Part shown: piece by piece, positions 16,983-25,570 of the stretch | Layout: each line of letters begins with the position of its first letter | How positions within the stretch are numbered: the first letter of the stretch is position 1 | Assembly: GCF_001854885.1 (NCBI RefSeq) | Contig: NZ_MDDV01000002.1 | Location: 77,276 to 141,275 of the forward strand | Length of the DNA stretch: 64,000 nucleotides | Source of the DNA: Ensifer sp. LCM 4579 | Lineage (GTDB): Bacteria > Pseudomonadota > Alphaproteobacteria > Rhizobiales > Rhizobiaceae | Direction: 5' to 3' | Made by a program: the position numbers and the translations under genes | The notes under the pieces: generated by a model | What the model saw: the letters and a program-made list of their open reading frames with translations, nothing else | What the model was told of the DNA's origin: nothing | Database searches by the model: none

Positions 16983-17966
16983 ATGACATTTTCGATGAAA
17001 CGCCGAACTCTGTTCGCAGCCGGGGCCGCAGGGATCCTGGCGGCGCCAGGTCTGTGGGGAGGGGGTGCGATGGCTGAGGTGAGCACGGACAGCGGCGCGC
17101 CGTCCGGCGCGGGTCCCTTCCGGACGCTGAGGCTCGGGAGCTTCAAGATTACGGTGATCAGCGACGGCAAGCGCGCTTCGGGCAATCCGCATGAGACCTT
17201 CGGCACCGACCAGCCTGCGGAGATGGTGGCCGCCCTTCTGACCGAAAACTTCCTTCCCACCGGCGCCTTCGTCAATGGTTTTTCACCGACGCTCGTCGAT
17301 ACCGGCTCGGAGCTCGTGCTGTTCGACACCGGCTTCGGGGAGGGCGGCCGCGCGGCGGGAGTGGGACAATTGGCGCAAGGCATTCGCGCCGCCGGCTACA
17401 CGCCCGAGCAGGTCTCGGTGGTCGTGATCACCCACATGCACGGCGACCATATCGGCGGCTTGATGGAAGGCGGCAAGCCTGCCTTTGCCAATGCGCGCTA
17501 CGTCACCGGTGAGATCGAATTCGACTTCTGGAGGGACACGGCGCGCGTCGGAACGCCGGCCGAAAACGGTCACAACACGGTGTTGGAGAAGGTCGTGCCT
17601 TTGGCCGAAAAGACCACCTTCATCGCCGACGGCGCCGAGGTGGTACCGGGAATTTCAGCGATTGCCGCCTTCGGCCATTCTCCGGGCCACATGATCTACA
17701 GGCTCGAATCCGAGGGCCAGGCGCTGATCCTCACGGCCGACACGGCCAATCACTATGTCCTGTCTCTGCAACGCCCCGACTGGGAAGTCCGCTTCGACAT
17801 GGACAAGGCCGCGGCCGCCGCGGCGCGAAAGAATGTCTTCGACATGGTCGCGACCGACCGGCTCCCCTTCGTCGGCTATCATATGCCGTTCCCGGCCATC
17901 GGCTTCGTCGAAAGAAAGGATACGGGCTACCGCTTCGTGCCCGTCAGCTATCAGTTCGACATCTGA
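16983..17966 (+). CDS. MBL-fold metallo-hydrolase, exported (Tat-like signal)
   Basis: This 327-aa protein has a basic start (MKRRTLFAAGAAGILAAP) and an Ala-rich hydrophobic core, like a signal peptide and possibly Tat-dependent, so it probably acts in the periplasm. The metallo-beta-lactamase core shows ITHMHGDHIGG (zinc-binding HxHxDH), a later GHSPGHMIY and LTADTANHY. Family members include lactonases and various hydrolases. The natural substrate cannot be told from sequence. GGAGA precedes the ATG by 9 bases; a second Met at 16995 is possible. A hairpin terminator follows at 18003. Confidence 0.85.
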   Translation: MTFSMKRRTLFAAGAAGILAAPGLWGGGAMAEVSTDSGAPSGAGPFRTLRLGSFKITVISDGKRASGNPHETFGTDQPAEMVAALLTENFLPTGAFVNGFSPTLVDTGSELVLFDTGFGEGGRAAGVGQLAQGIRAAGYTPEQVSVVVITHMHGDHIGGLMEGGKPAFANARYVTGEIEFDFWRDTARVGTPAENGHNTVLEKVVPLAEKTTFIADGAEVVPGISAIAAFGHSPGHMIYRLESEGQALILTADTANHYVLSLQRPDWEVRFDMDKAAAAAARKNVFDMVATDRLPFVGYHMPFPAIGFVERKDTGYRFVPVSYQFDI

Positions 17967-18002
17967 TGGCGAGCGGTATGTTGCTCTGCAATAAATATGT
18001 GC

Positions 18003-18027
18003 AAGGCCCGAGTGATTTCCGGGCCTT
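18003..18027 (+). terminator. Terminator between the MBL gene and guaB
   Basis: AAGGCCCG (18003-18010) and CGGGCCTT (18020-18027) form a perfect 8-bp stem, followed by CACTATTTT. It lies 36 bases after the MBL-gene stop and closes that unit before the guaB leader. Confidence 0.7.
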
Positions 18028-18156
18028 CACTATTTTCATTCCGTCATATCCGTGTTACGAGCCCTCGCCAACTTCCAAGTCAAAGCCTTGAAGTCACCCG
18101 GTGGACAAGCCCCTGAGCTCCTCCGGGGATTTTTGTATATTGAAGAGGAACTGGCC

Positions 18157-19659
18157 ATGGCGCGCATCATCGAAACGGCAACCGGTCTGGAGGCTTTGAC
18201 CTTCGACGACGTTCTGCTCCAGCCGGGACATTCCGAGGTCATGCCGGGCCAGACGAATATCGCGACGCGCATCGCGCAGGACATCGAGCTCAATCTCCCG
18301 ATCCTTTCCGCCGCCATGGACACGGTTACTGAGGCGCGTCTCGCAATCGCCATGGCGCAGGCCGGCGGCATTGGCGTCATCCATCGGAATCTGACGCCGG
18401 CCGAGCAGGCGGAGGAGGTTCGCCAGGTCAAGAAGTTCGAAAGCGGCATGGTCGTCAACCCGGTGACGATCGGACCGGAGGCGACGCTCGCCGATGCGCT
18501 GAGCCTGATGAAAGCGCACGGCATTTCCGGCATCCCGGTCGTGGAAAACGGCGGAAGCGGCGGCCAGAAGCAGGGTCGTCTCGTCGGTATCCTGACCAAT
18601 CGCGACGTGCGCTTTGCCTCCGATCCGTCCCAGAAGATCCATGATCTGATGACCCGGGAGAACCTGATCACGGTCAAGGAAAACGTCGATCAGCAGGAAG
18701 CCAAGCGCCTGTTGCACAAGCACCGCATCGAGAAGCTCCTGGTGGTCGATCCGGACGGCCGCTGCGTCGGCCTCATCACCGTCAAGGACATCGAGAAATC
18801 GCAGTTGAACCCCAACGCGTCGAAGGACGCCCAGGGGCGGCTGCGCGCAGCCGCCGCCGTCAGCGTCGGCGACGACGGCTTCGAGCGCGCCGAGCGGCTG
18901 ATCGATGCCGGCGTCGACCTGATCGTCGTCGATACCGCCCATGGTCATTCGCAGCGCGTGCTCGACGCGGTCTCCCGCGTCAAGAAGCTGTCGAATTCGG
19001 TTCGCGTCATGGCGGGCAATGTCGCGACGGCAGGCGGCACCAGGGCGCTGATCGACGCCGGCGCCGATGCGATCAAGGTCGGTATCGGGCCCGGCTCGAT
19101 CTGCACCACCCGCATCGTCGCCGGCGTCGGCGTGCCGCAGCTCGCGGCGATCATGGCGGCGGTCGAGGCGGCTGAGGCCTCCGGCATCCCGGTCATCGCC
19201 GATGGCGGCATCAAATTTTCCGGCGACCTCGCCAAGGCGATCGCCGCCGGCGCCTCCGCGGTCATGGTCGGTTCGCTGCTCGCCGGCACGGACGAAAGCC
19301 CGGGCGAAGTCTTCCTCTACCAGGGACGCTCCTTCAAGGCCTATCGCGGCATGGGCTCCGTCGGCGCCATGGCGCGCGGTTCGGCCGACCGCTATTTCCA
19401 GGCGGAGGTCCGCGACACGCTGAAGCTCGTGCCGGAAGGCATCGAGGGCCAGGTTCCCTACAAGGGACCGGTCGCCGGCGTCCTGCACCAGCTTGCCGGC
19501 GGCCTCAAGGCGTCTATGGGCTATGTCGGCGGCGCGACCATCAAGGAGTACCAGGAGCGCGCGACCTTCGTGCGCATCTCCGGCGCCGGCCTGCGCGAGA
19601 GCCATGCGCATGACGTGACGATCACCCGCGAGAGCCCGAACTATCCGGGCGCCGCCTGA
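18157..19659 (+). CDS. guaB: Inosine-5'-monophosphate dehydrogenase
   Basis: The enzyme makes XMP from IMP with NAD+, the committed step of GMP synthesis. I start at ATG 18157, after GAAGAGGAAC, giving 500 aa, the family's normal length; the longer open frame upstream is leader. Visible are the N-terminal barrel start ([12 protein letters not shown]), two CBS motifs inserted at about residues 95-215, the catalytic Cys loop [13 protein letters not shown], and the flap [18 protein letters not shown]. The 190-bp leader contains a C-rich/G-rich pair before a T-run near 18110-18137, which could be an attenuator. A strong terminator follows. Confidence 0.97.
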   Translation: MARIIETATGLEALTFDDVLLQPGHSEVMPGQTNIATRIAQDIELNLPILSAAMDTVTEARLAIAMAQAGGIGVIHRNLTPAEQAEEVRQVKKFESGMVVNPVTIGPEATLADALSLMKAHGISGIPVVENGGSGGQKQGRLVGILTNRDVRFASDPSQKIHDLMTRENLITVKENVDQQEAKRLLHKHRIEKLLVVDPDGRCVGLITVKDIEKSQLNPNASKDAQGRLRAAAAVSVGDDGFERAERLIDAGVDLIVVDTAHGHSQRVLDAVSRVKKLSNSVRVMAGNVATAGGTRALIDAGADAIKVGIGPGSICTTRIVAGVGVPQLAAIMAAVEAAEASGIPVIADGGIKFSGDLAKAIAAGASAVMVGSLLAGTDESPGEVFLYQGRSFKAYRGMGSVGAMARGSADRYFQAEVRDTLKLVPEGIEGQVPYKGPVAGVLHQLAGGLKASMGYVGGATIKEYQERATFVRISGAGLRESHAHDVTITRESPNYPGAA

Positions 19660-19670
19660 TTTCTGTCCCA

Positions 19671-19696
19671 GGGGCGCCGACCGGCGCCCCGTTTTT
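19671..19696 (+). terminator. guaB terminator
   Basis: GGGGCGCC (19671-19678), loop GACC and GGCGCCCC (19683-19690) are followed by GTTTTT. This is a textbook rho-independent terminator just after the guaB stop. Confidence 0.9.
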
Positions 19697-19739
19697 CCTC
19701 CCGGCAATCCTCTCTCAAGACATTGAAACGAAAATATCG

Positions 19740-20156
19740 ATGACCGGCTTCGAGATATTCTGGCCCGTGGTCGCCCATGTCGTCCTGATCTTCGCGCTCT
19801 ATGCGCTTCTTTCCAGGCGACGCGTGGCGCTCGTACGGGCGGGCAAGGTCGATTTATCGCAGTTCCGCGAAAACCGCGAGGAGCCGAGCGAAAGTCTGGT
19901 CGTGCGCAACAGCATTGCCAACCAGTTCGAGCTGCCGGTGCTTTTCTATGTCTGCTGCATCCTGCTCTATGTAACCGAAGGCGACAACCCGGCAGCGCTC
20001 GGCCTTGCCTGGCTTTTCGTCGTGTTCCGCTACGCCCACGCTTTCGTGCATGTGACCAGCAACAGGCTCAAATATCGTCGCCCGCTCTTCATGGCATGCT
20101 TTGTCGCGCTCGCTGCCCTATGGGCATGGCTTGCCATATGGATGGCGATGAACTGA
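19740..20156 (+). CDS. MAPEG-family membrane protein
   Basis: This 138-aa integral membrane protein has about four hydrophobic helices (VVAHVVLIFALYALL; LPVLFYVCCILLYV; AALGLAWLFVVFRYAHAFV; FVALAALWAWLAIWMA). The conserved N-Q-F-E-L-P segment (SIANQFELPVLFY) and the RYAHAFVHV stretch are typical of MAPEG proteins (eicosanoid/glutathione metabolism family). Its bacterial role is unknown. It stands between the guaB terminator and a RIME-like repeat. Confidence 0.85.
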   Translation: MTGFEIFWPVVAHVVLIFALYALLSRRRVALVRAGKVDLSQFRENREEPSESLVVRNSIANQFELPVLFYVCCILLYVTEGDNPAALGLAWLFVVFRYAHAFVHVTSNRLKYRRPLFMACFVALAALWAWLAIWMAMN

Positions 20157-20274
20157 CAATTGCTCCGATCGTCTCACCCTTGAGACAAATCTCCCGCCCG
20201 AACTGCCGGACCTTGACGCCCGTCAAGGGACGGCCGCTCGTTCTGCGGCTAAGCTTTAACCGTCGTCGCGCCTC

Positions 20275-20378
20275 CTACAGCGCCACGCGTCTTTTAAGAC
20301 GCGCAAAGGTCGCTGTGGCACTTTGAATTGCTGCATGTCCTGGTCCTTAAATCGAGGCCGATTAAAGGAGACATGCAG
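20275..20378 (+). repeat. RIME-like mosaic element B (type 1)
   Basis: First hairpin: CTACAGCGCCACGCGTC / GACGCGCAAAGGTCGCTGTG. Second: TGCATGTCCTGGTCC ... GGAGACATGCA. This is the type-1 arm, with ACTTTGAATTGCTGCATG as junction. It lies between the MAPEG gene and adhA; the rest of the 20157-20439 gap shows no gene. Confidence 0.85.
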
Positions 20379-20439
20379 TAGGAGGAGGGGAGCGGGCGGC
20401 ATTCGCAAAGCCAGCATCGAGCATCGGAGGAGAATCGAT

Positions 20440-21462
20440 ATGACCATGAAAGCCGCCGTCGTACGCGAGTTCGGCAAGCCGCTCGTGATCGAGGAGTTGC
20501 CGATCCCGCGCCCCCGTCCCGACCAGGTCCTCATCAAATATGAGGCGACCGGCGTGTGCCACACCGATCTGCATGCCGCCAAGGGGGATTGGCCGGTGAA
20601 GCCGAGCCCCCCCTTCATTCCCGGCCACGAAGGCGTCGGCTACGTCGCGAAGCTCGGGGCCGGCGTCACGGGACTGAAGGAAGGCGACCGGGTCGGCGTT
20701 CCCTGGCTTCATACCGCCTGCGGCTGCTGCACGCCTTGCCGCACCGGCTGGGAAACGCTGTGCGGTAGCCAGCAGAACACCGGCTATTCGCTCGACGGCA
20801 CCTTCGCCCAGTACGGCTTGGCAGATCCGGATTTCGTCGGCCGGCTGCCCGCCAATCTGGAGTTCGGGCCGGCGGCCCCGGTGCTGTGCGCCGGCGTGAC
20901 CGTCTACAAAGGGCTCAAGGAAACGGAGGTGAGGCCCGGCGAATGGGTGCTCGTCTCCGGCATCGGCGGCCTCGGCCACATGGCCGTGCAATACGCCAAG
21001 GCCATGGGCATGCATGTGGCCGCGGCCGATATTTTCCCCGATAAGCTCGCGCTCGCGGAAAAACTCGGGGCCGACCTCATCATCGACGCGAGGGCGCGCG
21101 ATGCCGTCGAGGAGGTGCAGAAGCGCACGGGTGGCGTCCATGGGGCGCTGGTCACGGCGGTGTCGCCAAAGGCGATGGAGCAGGCCTACAGCATGCTGCG
21201 CTCCAAGGGCACGATGGCGCTTGTCGGCCTGCCGCCGAGCCAGATCTGCCTGCCGGTTTTCGACACCGTGCTGAAGCGCATCACGGTGCGCGGCTCGATC
21301 GTCGGGACCCGCCAGGATCTGGAAGAGGCGCTTGATTTTGCCGGCGAAGGCAAGGTTGCCGCCCATTTCTCCTGGGACAAGATCGAGAACATCAACGCCA
21401 TCTTCGAGCGCATGGAAGAGGGCAGGATCGACGGCCGCATCGTCCTCGACCTCAACGGCTGA
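20440..21462 (+). CDS. adhA: Zinc-dependent alcohol dehydrogenase
   Basis: This 340-aa protein is a medium-chain NAD(P)-dependent alcohol dehydrogenase of the AdhA/AdhP type and interconverts primary alcohols and aldehydes. Catalytic zinc ligands are in ATGVCHTDLHAAKGDW and GHEGVG. The structural-zinc cysteines are in ACGCCTPCRTGWETLC, and the nucleotide-binding fold is VSGIGGLGHMAVQYAKAMG. I start at ATG 20440 because CGGAGGAG lies 8 bases upstream; the frame is open further up but would enter the repeat. It stands alone, with a RIME-like element directly upstream. Confidence 0.92.
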   Translation: MTMKAAVVREFGKPLVIEELPIPRPRPDQVLIKYEATGVCHTDLHAAKGDWPVKPSPPFIPGHEGVGYVAKLGAGVTGLKEGDRVGVPWLHTACGCCTPCRTGWETLCGSQQNTGYSLDGTFAQYGLADPDFVGRLPANLEFGPAAPVLCAGVTVYKGLKETEVRPGEWVLVSGIGGLGHMAVQYAKAMGMHVAAADIFPDKLALAEKLGADLIIDARARDAVEEVQKRTGGVHGALVTAVSPKAMEQAYSMLRSKGTMALVGLPPSQICLPVFDTVLKRITVRGSIVGTRQDLEEALDFAGEGKVAAHFSWDKIENINAIFERMEEGRIDGRIVLDLNG

Positions 21463-21621
21463 ACGCGACTGGTAACGCAGTTTTGACGTCGCCACGCCGT
21501 CCGCTGACATATCTTGTTGGCGGGCGGTCTTTCGTTGTGCGCCGCCTGAGGCGGGATGAGGAAGAGGTTTACGCGCGTCCCTCCCCCGACTCTTCAGGAC
21601 AAACAGCCGAAGGAGGGCGCC

Positions 21622-22503
21622 ATGAACGAGCCTGTCATCACCCAGGCGATGATCGATGCCTATGACGAGTATACGCATCTGACCCTGGACCGCCGCCGCT
21701 TCATGGAGAGGCTGACGGCGCTTGCCGGTTCGGCCGCGGCGGCCGCTGTGATCGCGCCGATGCTGGCCGCGAATAGCGCCAAGGCCGAGATGATCGCTGC
21801 GACGGATGAGCGGATCAAGGGGGAGGATATCACCTATCCGGGGGCCGAAAGCGACATGAAGGGCTATCTGGTGCAACCCGCCGACGCGTCGGGCAAGCTC
21901 CCAACCGTGATTGTCATCCACGAGAATCGCGGTCTCAACCCGCATATCCGCGATGTTGCGCGCCGAGTCGCACTCGAGGGCTTCGTCGCCCTCGCGCCCG
22001 ACTTCCTCTCGCCCGATGGCGGTACGCCGGACGACGAGGACAGGGCGCGGGAGATGATCGGTGCGCTCGACGCGCAAGAAACAAATGCAAATGCGGTGGC
22101 GACCGTCGCCTTCCTGCAGGGGCATGAGGCCGGTAACGGCAATGTCGGCGCGATCGGCTTCTGCTGGGGCGGCGGTCTCGTCAACAGGCTGGCGGTAAAC
22201 GCGCCCGAGCTTGACGCCGGGGTCGCCTATTACGGCTCGCAACCCGATCCGGCGGACGTGCCGAAGATCGAGGCGGCAATGCTTCTGCACTATGCGGGGC
22301 TCGACGAGCGCATCAATGCGGGCATCGAGGCCTATCGCAAGGCGCTGACCGAGAGCGGCAAGGAATTCACGATCCACATGTATGAGGGCGTGAACCACGC
22401 CTTCAACAACGACACCTCCGCCGCTCGCTACGATAAGGCCGCGACCGATCTGGCCTGGGAGCGGACGATCGCCTTCCTCAAGGAAAAGCTCGCCTCGAGC
22501 TGA
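21622..22503 (+). CDS. Dienelactone hydrolase-family protein, exported
   Basis: Started at ATG 21622 (AGGAGGG upstream), it has 293 aa. Residues 22-60 carry RRRFMERLTAL and then a long Ala-rich hydrophobic stretch ending NSAKA, like a Tat signal with a long N-region. The alpha/beta hydrolase part has the dienelactone-hydrolase nucleophile motif GFCWGGG (Cys), an Asp in AGLDERI and a His in GVNHAFNND, a complete Cys-Asp-His triad. Such enzymes open lactones or similar esters; the substrate here is unknown. It lies tail-to-tail with oxyR. Confidence 0.88.
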   Translation: MNEPVITQAMIDAYDEYTHLTLDRRRFMERLTALAGSAAAAAVIAPMLAANSAKAEMIAATDERIKGEDITYPGAESDMKGYLVQPADASGKLPTVIVIHENRGLNPHIRDVARRVALEGFVALAPDFLSPDGGTPDDEDRAREMIGALDAQETNANAVATVAFLQGHEAGNGNVGAIGFCWGGGLVNRLAVNAPELDAGVAYYGSQPDPADVPKIEAAMLLHYAGLDERINAGIEAYRKALTESGKEFTIHMYEGVNHAFNNDTSAARYDKAATDLAWERTIAFLKEKLASS

Positions 22504-22547
22504 TCGCGTGAGTTATATATTGACTGAGACAGGAGGGGCACGCTCTC

Positions 22548-23480
22548 CTATTCCGCCTCGGCGGCCGCTCTCGTCGAAACCGTCCGCGCGCATGCGACGA
22601 TCGCTTCGGCAAGCGCGTCCATGTCGCGCCGGCGCGGATTGCTGCGTCGCCAGACGAGGCCGACGTCGCGGGCCGGTTCGGGCGCGGCGAAAGGAACGAT
22701 CCGGATCGCGTTGCGGGCGGCCTCGCTCGGGACGGCAATCTCAGGAATGAGCGTCATGCCCATGCCGTTCGCGACCATCTGCAGAAGCGTGGCCATCGAG
22801 GTGGCGCCGAAGCTCGTCAGTTGCCGCCTGCCGGCGGTGTTGCACACGGCCAGCGCTTGATCGCGCAGGCAGTGACCCTCCTCGAGCAGCAGCAGTTGCG
22901 AAAGATCCAGTTGGTCCTCGGTGAGCGGCGACATCAGCACGGTCCGGTCATTGTCGGCGACCGCCATGAAGAACCGATCCGAAAACAGCGACCGCGTGAC
23001 GACGCCGTCCGCGTCGATCGGCAGCGCAGCAATGACCGCGTCGAGCCGGCCCTCGCCGAGATCGGCGATCAGCCGATCGGTCAGCGATTCCTTGAGTTCG
23101 ATCTCGATCGACGGGTAGCGCTGGCGCAGATGAGGAATGAGCTGCGGCACAAGATAGGGCGCCAGCGTCGGAATGACCCCGAGGCGGAGTCGCCCCTCGA
23201 GTGTTCCAGGCCGCTGACGCGCGCTTTCCTCAAGCCTGTCGACATCCGCGAGAATGGCGCGTACCTGGGCCAGAACCTCCTCGCCCATGGCCGTCAGGAA
23301 AGTGCCGGCGCGGCTTCTCTCCACCAGCTTGACGCCGAGATGCTCCTCCATCTCCATGATTTGCGCCGACAGCGCCGGCTGGCTGACATGGGCGAGCTCG
23401 GCCGCCCTGCCGAAATGGCGCGCAGTCGCGAGGGCGTCGAAATAGCGCATCTGTCGAAGCGTCAGCATGATCGGAAACAT
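22548..23480 (-). CDS. oxyR: Hydrogen-peroxide sensor OxyR (LysR family)
   Basis: This 310-aa LysR regulator has an N-terminal winged helix (LTLRQMRYFDALATARHFGRA; VSQPALSAQIMEMEEHLG). Its effector domain contains EEGHCLRDQALAVC, the two redox cysteines of OxyR (compare E. coli C199/C208), so it should form the peroxide-sensing disulfide. The usual target, a divergent catalase gene (katA in S. meliloti as I recall), is not next to it. Only 267 bp with a repeat separate it from another LysR gene. A possible autoregulatory site lies at 23482-23525. Confidence 0.9.
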   Translation of the reverse strand: MFPIMLTLRQMRYFDALATARHFGRAAELAHVSQPALSAQIMEMEEHLGVKLVERSRAGTFLTAMGEEVLAQVRAILADVDRLEESARQRPGTLEGRLRLGVIPTLAPYLVPQLIPHLRQRYPSIEIELKESLTDRLIADLGEGRLDAVIAALPIDADGVVTRSLFSDRFFMAVADNDRTVLMSPLTEDQLDLSQLLLLEEGHCLRDQALAVCNTAGRRQLTSFGATSMATLLQMVANGMGMTLIPEIAVPSEAARNAIRIVPFAAPEPARDVGLVWRRSNPRRRDMDALAEAIVACARTVSTRAAAEAE

Positions 23481-23481
23481 C

Positions 23482-23525
23482 TATCGAAATTAATCGAGAA
23501 TACAAACGGAGATTATCGTATCCGA
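23482..23525. promoter_or_regulatory. Candidate OxyR operator upstream of oxyR
   Basis: This AT-rich stretch has TATCGA and AATCGA spaced by about one helical turn and GATTATCG further out, the kind of spaced AT-rich half-sites bound by OxyR tetramers. The match is by eye only. Confidence 0.3.
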
Positions 23526-23590
23526 AAAGCACAGCGGCAGATCGCGGAGGCGGTCCGGCAGGGCAGGCCGAATTCATCTCCGAAAAGACG

Positions 23591-23620
23591 AAGGCCACGC
23601 CGGCAAAGTGCGTGGCCCTT
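23591..23620 (+). terminator. Orphan hairpin in the oxyR-LysR gap
   Basis: GGCCACGC (23593-23600) pairs with GCGTGGCC (23610-23617); there is no long T-run. No plus-strand gene precedes it, so it may be the leftover terminator of a lost divergent gene. Confidence 0.4.
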
Positions 23621-23624
23621 CATA

Positions 23625-23728
23625 GCGCATCGGCCCGGAAAATCGTACCGATTTTCGGAAAGCTCGATGCGCAGATTCAAAGAGGTACAGCGACCTTTGC
23701 GCGTCTGAAAAGACGCGCGGCGCTGTAG
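23625..23728 (-). repeat. RIME-like mosaic element C (type 2)
   Basis: The type-2 arm is a hairpin from GCGCATCGGCCCGGAAAATC to GATTTTCGGAAAGCTCGATG. It is joined by CAGATTCAAAGAGG to the common hairpin (TACAGCGACCTTTGCGCGTC / GACGCGCGGCGCTGTA). Same orientation as elements A and H. Confidence 0.85.
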
Positions 23729-23747
23729 CAGGGAAACCGGCGATGCC

Positions 23748-24698
23748 TCACCAGCCCGGCAGCATGTGACTCTGGCGCAGGCGCGGATAGCGGGGATAGC
23801 CCTTGATGTCGCCGTCGAGATCGTCATTGACGGCGATCGGCGTGATGTTGTCGAGACAGGCCGTGATGTGGTTGGTGATGGCGTTCGAAAGCGACGGCGA
23901 CAGGCCGGGGCGCTTCATGATGCCGATCTGCACCGGTGCCAGCGCCGGGAAGCCATCGGCGAGCGTCAGCACCTTCATGCCGGGCCGCAGCGCCGATTCC
24001 GGCAGCACGGAAACGGCCATACCGGCGAGCACCGCGGCTGCGACGACCGTCGACGACCAGCTCGTGAACAGGATCTGATATTCCCGCCCGGTCGCATCGA
24101 GAGCCGCGCAGGCCGCCTGCCGCCACAGACAGTCGCGGCGTCCGACGGCGAGCGGTATCGGCGCGTTTTCGGGCAGCGGATGATTGATCGAACTGACCCA
24201 GCAGAGCGGCTCCGTCCTGACCACGTCGGACGCCCTGGCCCGCGGATTGTGCGTGACGAGCGCGATATCGAGGTCGCCTTTTGCCATCTTCTCTGCCAGA
24301 TCGGCCGAGGGTTCGCAGACGATATAGAGCTCGACATTCGGGTGCGTCTTGGCAAAGCGAACGATGATTTCCGGCATGTAGCGGTCGGCATAGTCGTCGG
24401 GCGTGCCGATCCGGAGCGTGCCTTCCAGACGGTTATCGTCGAAGGAGGCGATGGCCTCGTTGTTGAGGCGGAGCATCCGCCGGGCAAAATTCAACAGCCG
24501 GTCGCCCTCGACGGTCAGGCGGTTTCCGCGGCCGTCCTTCATGAACAACGGCTTGCCGATGCGCTCCTCCAGGCGGCGCATCTGCATGGAGACGGCGGAT
24601 TGCGTCTTGAAGACGCGTTCGGCTGCTTTGGTGAAGCTACCCGTATCTGCAATGGCGACGAAGGTTTGCAACTGATCGATATCGAGCGGTGCGGACAT
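23748..24698 (-). CDS. LysR-family transcriptional regulator
   Basis: Started at ATG 24698 (MSAPLDIDQLQTFVAIADTG) it has 316 aa; the frame is open further upstream but lacks conserved sequence. The winged helix (GSFTKAAERVFKTQSAVSMQ) and the periplasmic-binding-protein-like effector domain (GTLRIGTPDDYADRYMPEII) are clear. It is divergent from a DUF1127 gene with a 203-bp shared control region, so that gene is the likely target. No redox cysteine pattern like that of OxyR is seen. The effector is unknown. Confidence 0.88.
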   Translation of the reverse strand: MSAPLDIDQLQTFVAIADTGSFTKAAERVFKTQSAVSMQMRRLEERIGKPLFMKDGRGNRLTVEGDRLLNFARRMLRLNNEAIASFDDNRLEGTLRIGTPDDYADRYMPEIIVRFAKTHPNVELYIVCEPSADLAEKMAKGDLDIALVTHNPRARASDVVRTEPLCWVSSINHPLPENAPIPLAVGRRDCLWRQAACAALDATGREYQILFTSWSSTVVAAAVLAGMAVSVLPESALRPGMKVLTLADGFPALAPVQIGIMKRPGLSPSLSNAITNHITACLDNITPIAVNDDLDGDIKGYPRYPRLRQSHMLPGW

Positions 24699-24719
24699 GG
24701 TCGAACATCCATAAGAGTG

Positions 24720-24738
24720 TTTGATGAATATCATTAAA
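24720..24738. promoter_or_regulatory. Palindromic LysR-type site in the divergent control region
   Basis: TTTGATGAATATCATTAAA is an interrupted palindrome (ATGA-ATA-TCAT flanked by TTT/AAA) with T-N11-A character. It lies 22 bases before the LysR start and could be its autoregulatory box. Confidence 0.4.
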
Positions 24739-24901
24739 AACATTCGTTGGACTGATCAATAAGGATTTGCGATAGGTTGCAAATAACGTCGATCTCTCCG
24801 GCGAAACGATCGCCGATCTACCGAACCGTTCCCGCCTGCCTCCGCGTATGACCTCCCACGCGGGGACCGGCATCTGCGTGCCTTAGAAAAGGAGCACCGC
24901 C

Positions 24902-25192
24902 ATGCGCACGACCGAACACGCCCTCGACCTCGTTGCCGGCAAGCCGACGCTTGTATCCCGCGCCACAGGCATCGTCGGTGTGCTGACGGCTGTCTGGCGC
25001 CAGTACCGAAGCCGCTGCCAGATCGCGCGTCTACACGATCTCGATGATCGGCAATTGCTCGACATGGGGCTGAAACGGCAAGACCTGAACGAAGCCTTGA
25101 CCTCCGCGTTCTTCGAAGATGCCTCGAGCTATCTCACGCGTGCGTCGCGAAACCGGGCGAACCTCTATTACCGTGGCACCCGTCACGACTGA
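24902..25192 (+). CDS. DUF1127 protein
   Basis: This 96-aa protein has the DUF1127 core: a basic aromatic helix (AVWRQYRSRCQIARLHDLDD) followed by RQLLDMGLKRQDL. DUF1127 proteins are small Arg-rich proteins of alphaproteobacteria linked to carbon and phosphate metabolism and RNA turnover in Agrobacterium. This one has a longer N-terminus than the shortest members and a C-terminal tail ending YYRGTRHD. AAAAGGAG precedes the ATG. It is divergent from the LysR regulator. Confidence 0.9.
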   Translation: MRTTEHALDLVAGKPTLVSRATGIVGVLTAVWRQYRSRCQIARLHDLDDRQLLDMGLKRQDLNEALTSAFFEDASSYLTRASRNRANLYYRGTRHD

Positions 25193-25380
25193 CAGTTCCC
25201 ATGGCGCGTCCCGCCGGATGCGCCATTTGCGGCATGATCCGGCGCGAGGTTGCCGCCATTGCGCGGATCATGCCCCAAAGTTCCAGTTACGGTGAAGAAC
25301 CTAACTGTTCCCCGCAGGGTATGAGCCAATAGACCCTGCTGCTTGCCCGGTACATGCCAAGACATGTACCGGGCTTTTTT
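25193..25380 (+). ncRNA. Candidate structured RNA or 3' UTR
   Basis: There is no gene, but five inverted repeats follow one another: 25201-25226 (ATGGCGC/GCGCCAT), 25231-25274 (GGCATGATCCG/CGGATCATGCC, 11 bp), 25284-25307 (CAGTTA/TAACTG), 25314-25339 (GCAGGGT/ACCCTGC) and the terminator at 25345-25380. A free small RNA or a long structured DUF1127 3' UTR would both look like this. I do not recognise a known RNA family and see no sure promoter. 25381-25570 holds one copy of a 25-nt repeat and no gene. Confidence 0.35.
25345..25380 (+). terminator. Very strong rho-independent terminator
   Basis: GCCCGGTACATG (25345-25356), loop CCAAGA and CATGTACCGGGC (25363-25374) form a perfect 12-bp stem followed by six T. 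It stops plus-strand transcription after the DUF1127 gene or the candidate RNA. Confidence 0.92.
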
Positions 25381-25471
25381 ATGCGGGCTCACTGAAGACT
25401 GACAGCGTGCGAACCGATTGGGCGAAGTTGCTCCTCATCCCGCCAAGGTCAGGGCTGATCACAACCGGGCC

Positions 25472-25498
25472 AAGCAGATATTCATGGGTTTACCCATG
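25472..25498. repeat. Repeat AAGCAGATATTC..., copy 1
   Basis: The 25-nt sequence from AAGCAGATATTCATGG to TTTACCCA is identical to 41935-41959. Here it forms the hairpin CATGGG-TTTA-CCCATG and is followed by two more small hairpins (GCAAACC/GGTTTGC and CGCACG/GTGCG). Confidence 0.75.
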
Positions 25499-25570
25499 AT
25501 GATCCGCTTGCAAACCTTCGGTTTGCGCAGGCTCCGATCGCACGACCGTGCGACACTTTGCGGAACCTGC

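Noticed and set aside
18060-18156. Riboswitch in the guaB leader
   Set aside because: No purine-aptamer core could be recognised; only a possible hairpin before a T-run.
20362-22398. 678-codon minus-strand frame opposite adhA and the hydrolase
   Set aside because: It spans two well-supported plus-strand genes and a repeat; composition artefact.
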